5,146 nucleotides of DNA from Methanobacteriota archaeon (GTDB lineage: Archaea > Halobacteriota > Syntropharchaeia > DAOWMC01). Shown piece after piece: positions 4,915 to 5,146 of this stretch; within the stretch, counting starts at the first letter, position 1, and each line of letters starts with the position of its first letter. The translations under genes and the position numbers were made by a program. The stretch spans positions 1 to 5,146 of the forward strand of contig DAOWMC010000101.1 in the NCBI GenBank assembly GCA_030643285.1, written 5' to 3'. The notes beneath the pieces are model-generated. The model searched no databases. It saw only the letters and a list, made by a program, of their open reading frames with translations, and was not told the origin of the DNA.

Positions 4915-5146
4915 GGAGGATAAAGAAAATAGCGGTGTTTCTCCCCTCTCGGATATCGACCGCCTAATCCACGAACCGGCTCGTCTGATGATCATGGCCC
5001 ACCTCTATGTCATAGAAAGTGCAGACTTCCTCTTTATACAACGCCAGACCGGACTTACCTGGGGCAATCTATCATCTCATATAAGTAAACTTGAAACAGC
5101 AGGCTATGTCAGAGTAGAGAAGGAATTTGTGGGAAAAAAGCCCCAC
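4904..5146 (+). CDS. Winged-helix DNA-binding transcriptional regulator, N-terminal part (3' end outside window)
   Basis: The visible 81 residues read straight through to the window edge. After a polar lead (1-16), the sequence IDRLIHEPARLMIMAHL (18-34) and ADFLFIQRQTGLTWGNLSSH (40-59) are followed by ISKLETAGYVRVEKEFVGKKP (60-80). This is the pattern of the ArsR/MarR-like winged-helix group (Pfam HTH_34 type). The recognition helix is at about 52-64 (TWGNLSSHISKLE), followed by the start of the wing with the typical VEKEFVGKKP. Such proteins bind DNA as dimers and often control adjacent genes. No metal-binding Cys pair of the ArsR metal sensors is seen in the visible part. The missing 3' part would carry the rest of the wing and a dimer helix. 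Its ATG overlaps the preceding membrane protein gene by 11 nt. The signal controlling it is unknown. Confidence 0.9.
   Translation, partial: MVAKEDKENSGVSPLSDIDRLIHEPARLMIMAHLYVIESADFLFIQRQTGLTWGNLSSHISKLETAGYVRVEKEFVGKKPH

Noticed and set aside
4636..4995. Long minus-strand open frame opposite the membrane protein and regulator genes
   Set aside because: It is antisense to a frame with a clear winged-helix motif and to the coupled membrane protein, and it has no recognisable domain.

Overview
The window is archaeal and chromosomal. It holds a gene for coenzyme F420 biosynthesis (cofE), one for the archaeosine tRNA modification (arcS), and one for the bifunctional fructose-1,6-bisphosphate aldolase/phosphatase of archaeal gluconeogenesis. 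TATA-like boxes and GGAGGTGA-type ribosome sites are also archaeal. F420 together with archaeosine, in A+T-rich DNA with many Lys codons, suggests a euryarchaeon of the methanogen or anaerobic alkane/methane-oxidiser kind. The lineage is inferred and cannot be fixed from this window.

Layout. (1) Positions 1-539 (+) hold the C-terminal 178 residues of CofE, cut by the window edge. (2) Positions 532-1206 (-) hold a helix-hairpin-helix (HhH) protein resembling DNA glycosylases. It converges on cofE and overlaps it by 8 nt. (3) Positions 1207-1316 form a divergent promoter region with a near-symmetrical TATA element between the HhH gene and arcS. (4) Positions 1317-3170 (+) encode a full-length ArcS. 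(5) Positions 3171-3416 are a 246-nt gap with a strong TATA-like box right after arcS, three possible hairpins, short repeats and a T6 run. It could be a small RNA gene or a long leader. (6) Positions 3417-4535 (+) encode the FBP aldolase/phosphatase with its catalytic residues intact. (7) Positions 4536-4713 hold a hairpin, a perfect 7+2+7 palindrome and a T8 run, probably the end of fbp and the control region of the next unit. (8) Positions 4714-5146 (+) hold a two-gene unit: a 66-aa membrane protein overlapping by 11 nt the start of a winged-helix regulator that runs off the window.

The genes do not form one pathway: cofactor synthesis, tRNA modification and central carbon metabolism are separate housekeeping functions. 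The parts with least precedent are the structured gap after arcS, the HhH protein without the usual catalytic lysine, and the small membrane protein coupled to a regulator. I see no mobile element, CRISPR array, tRNA or rRNA, and no clear sign of a wholly new system.
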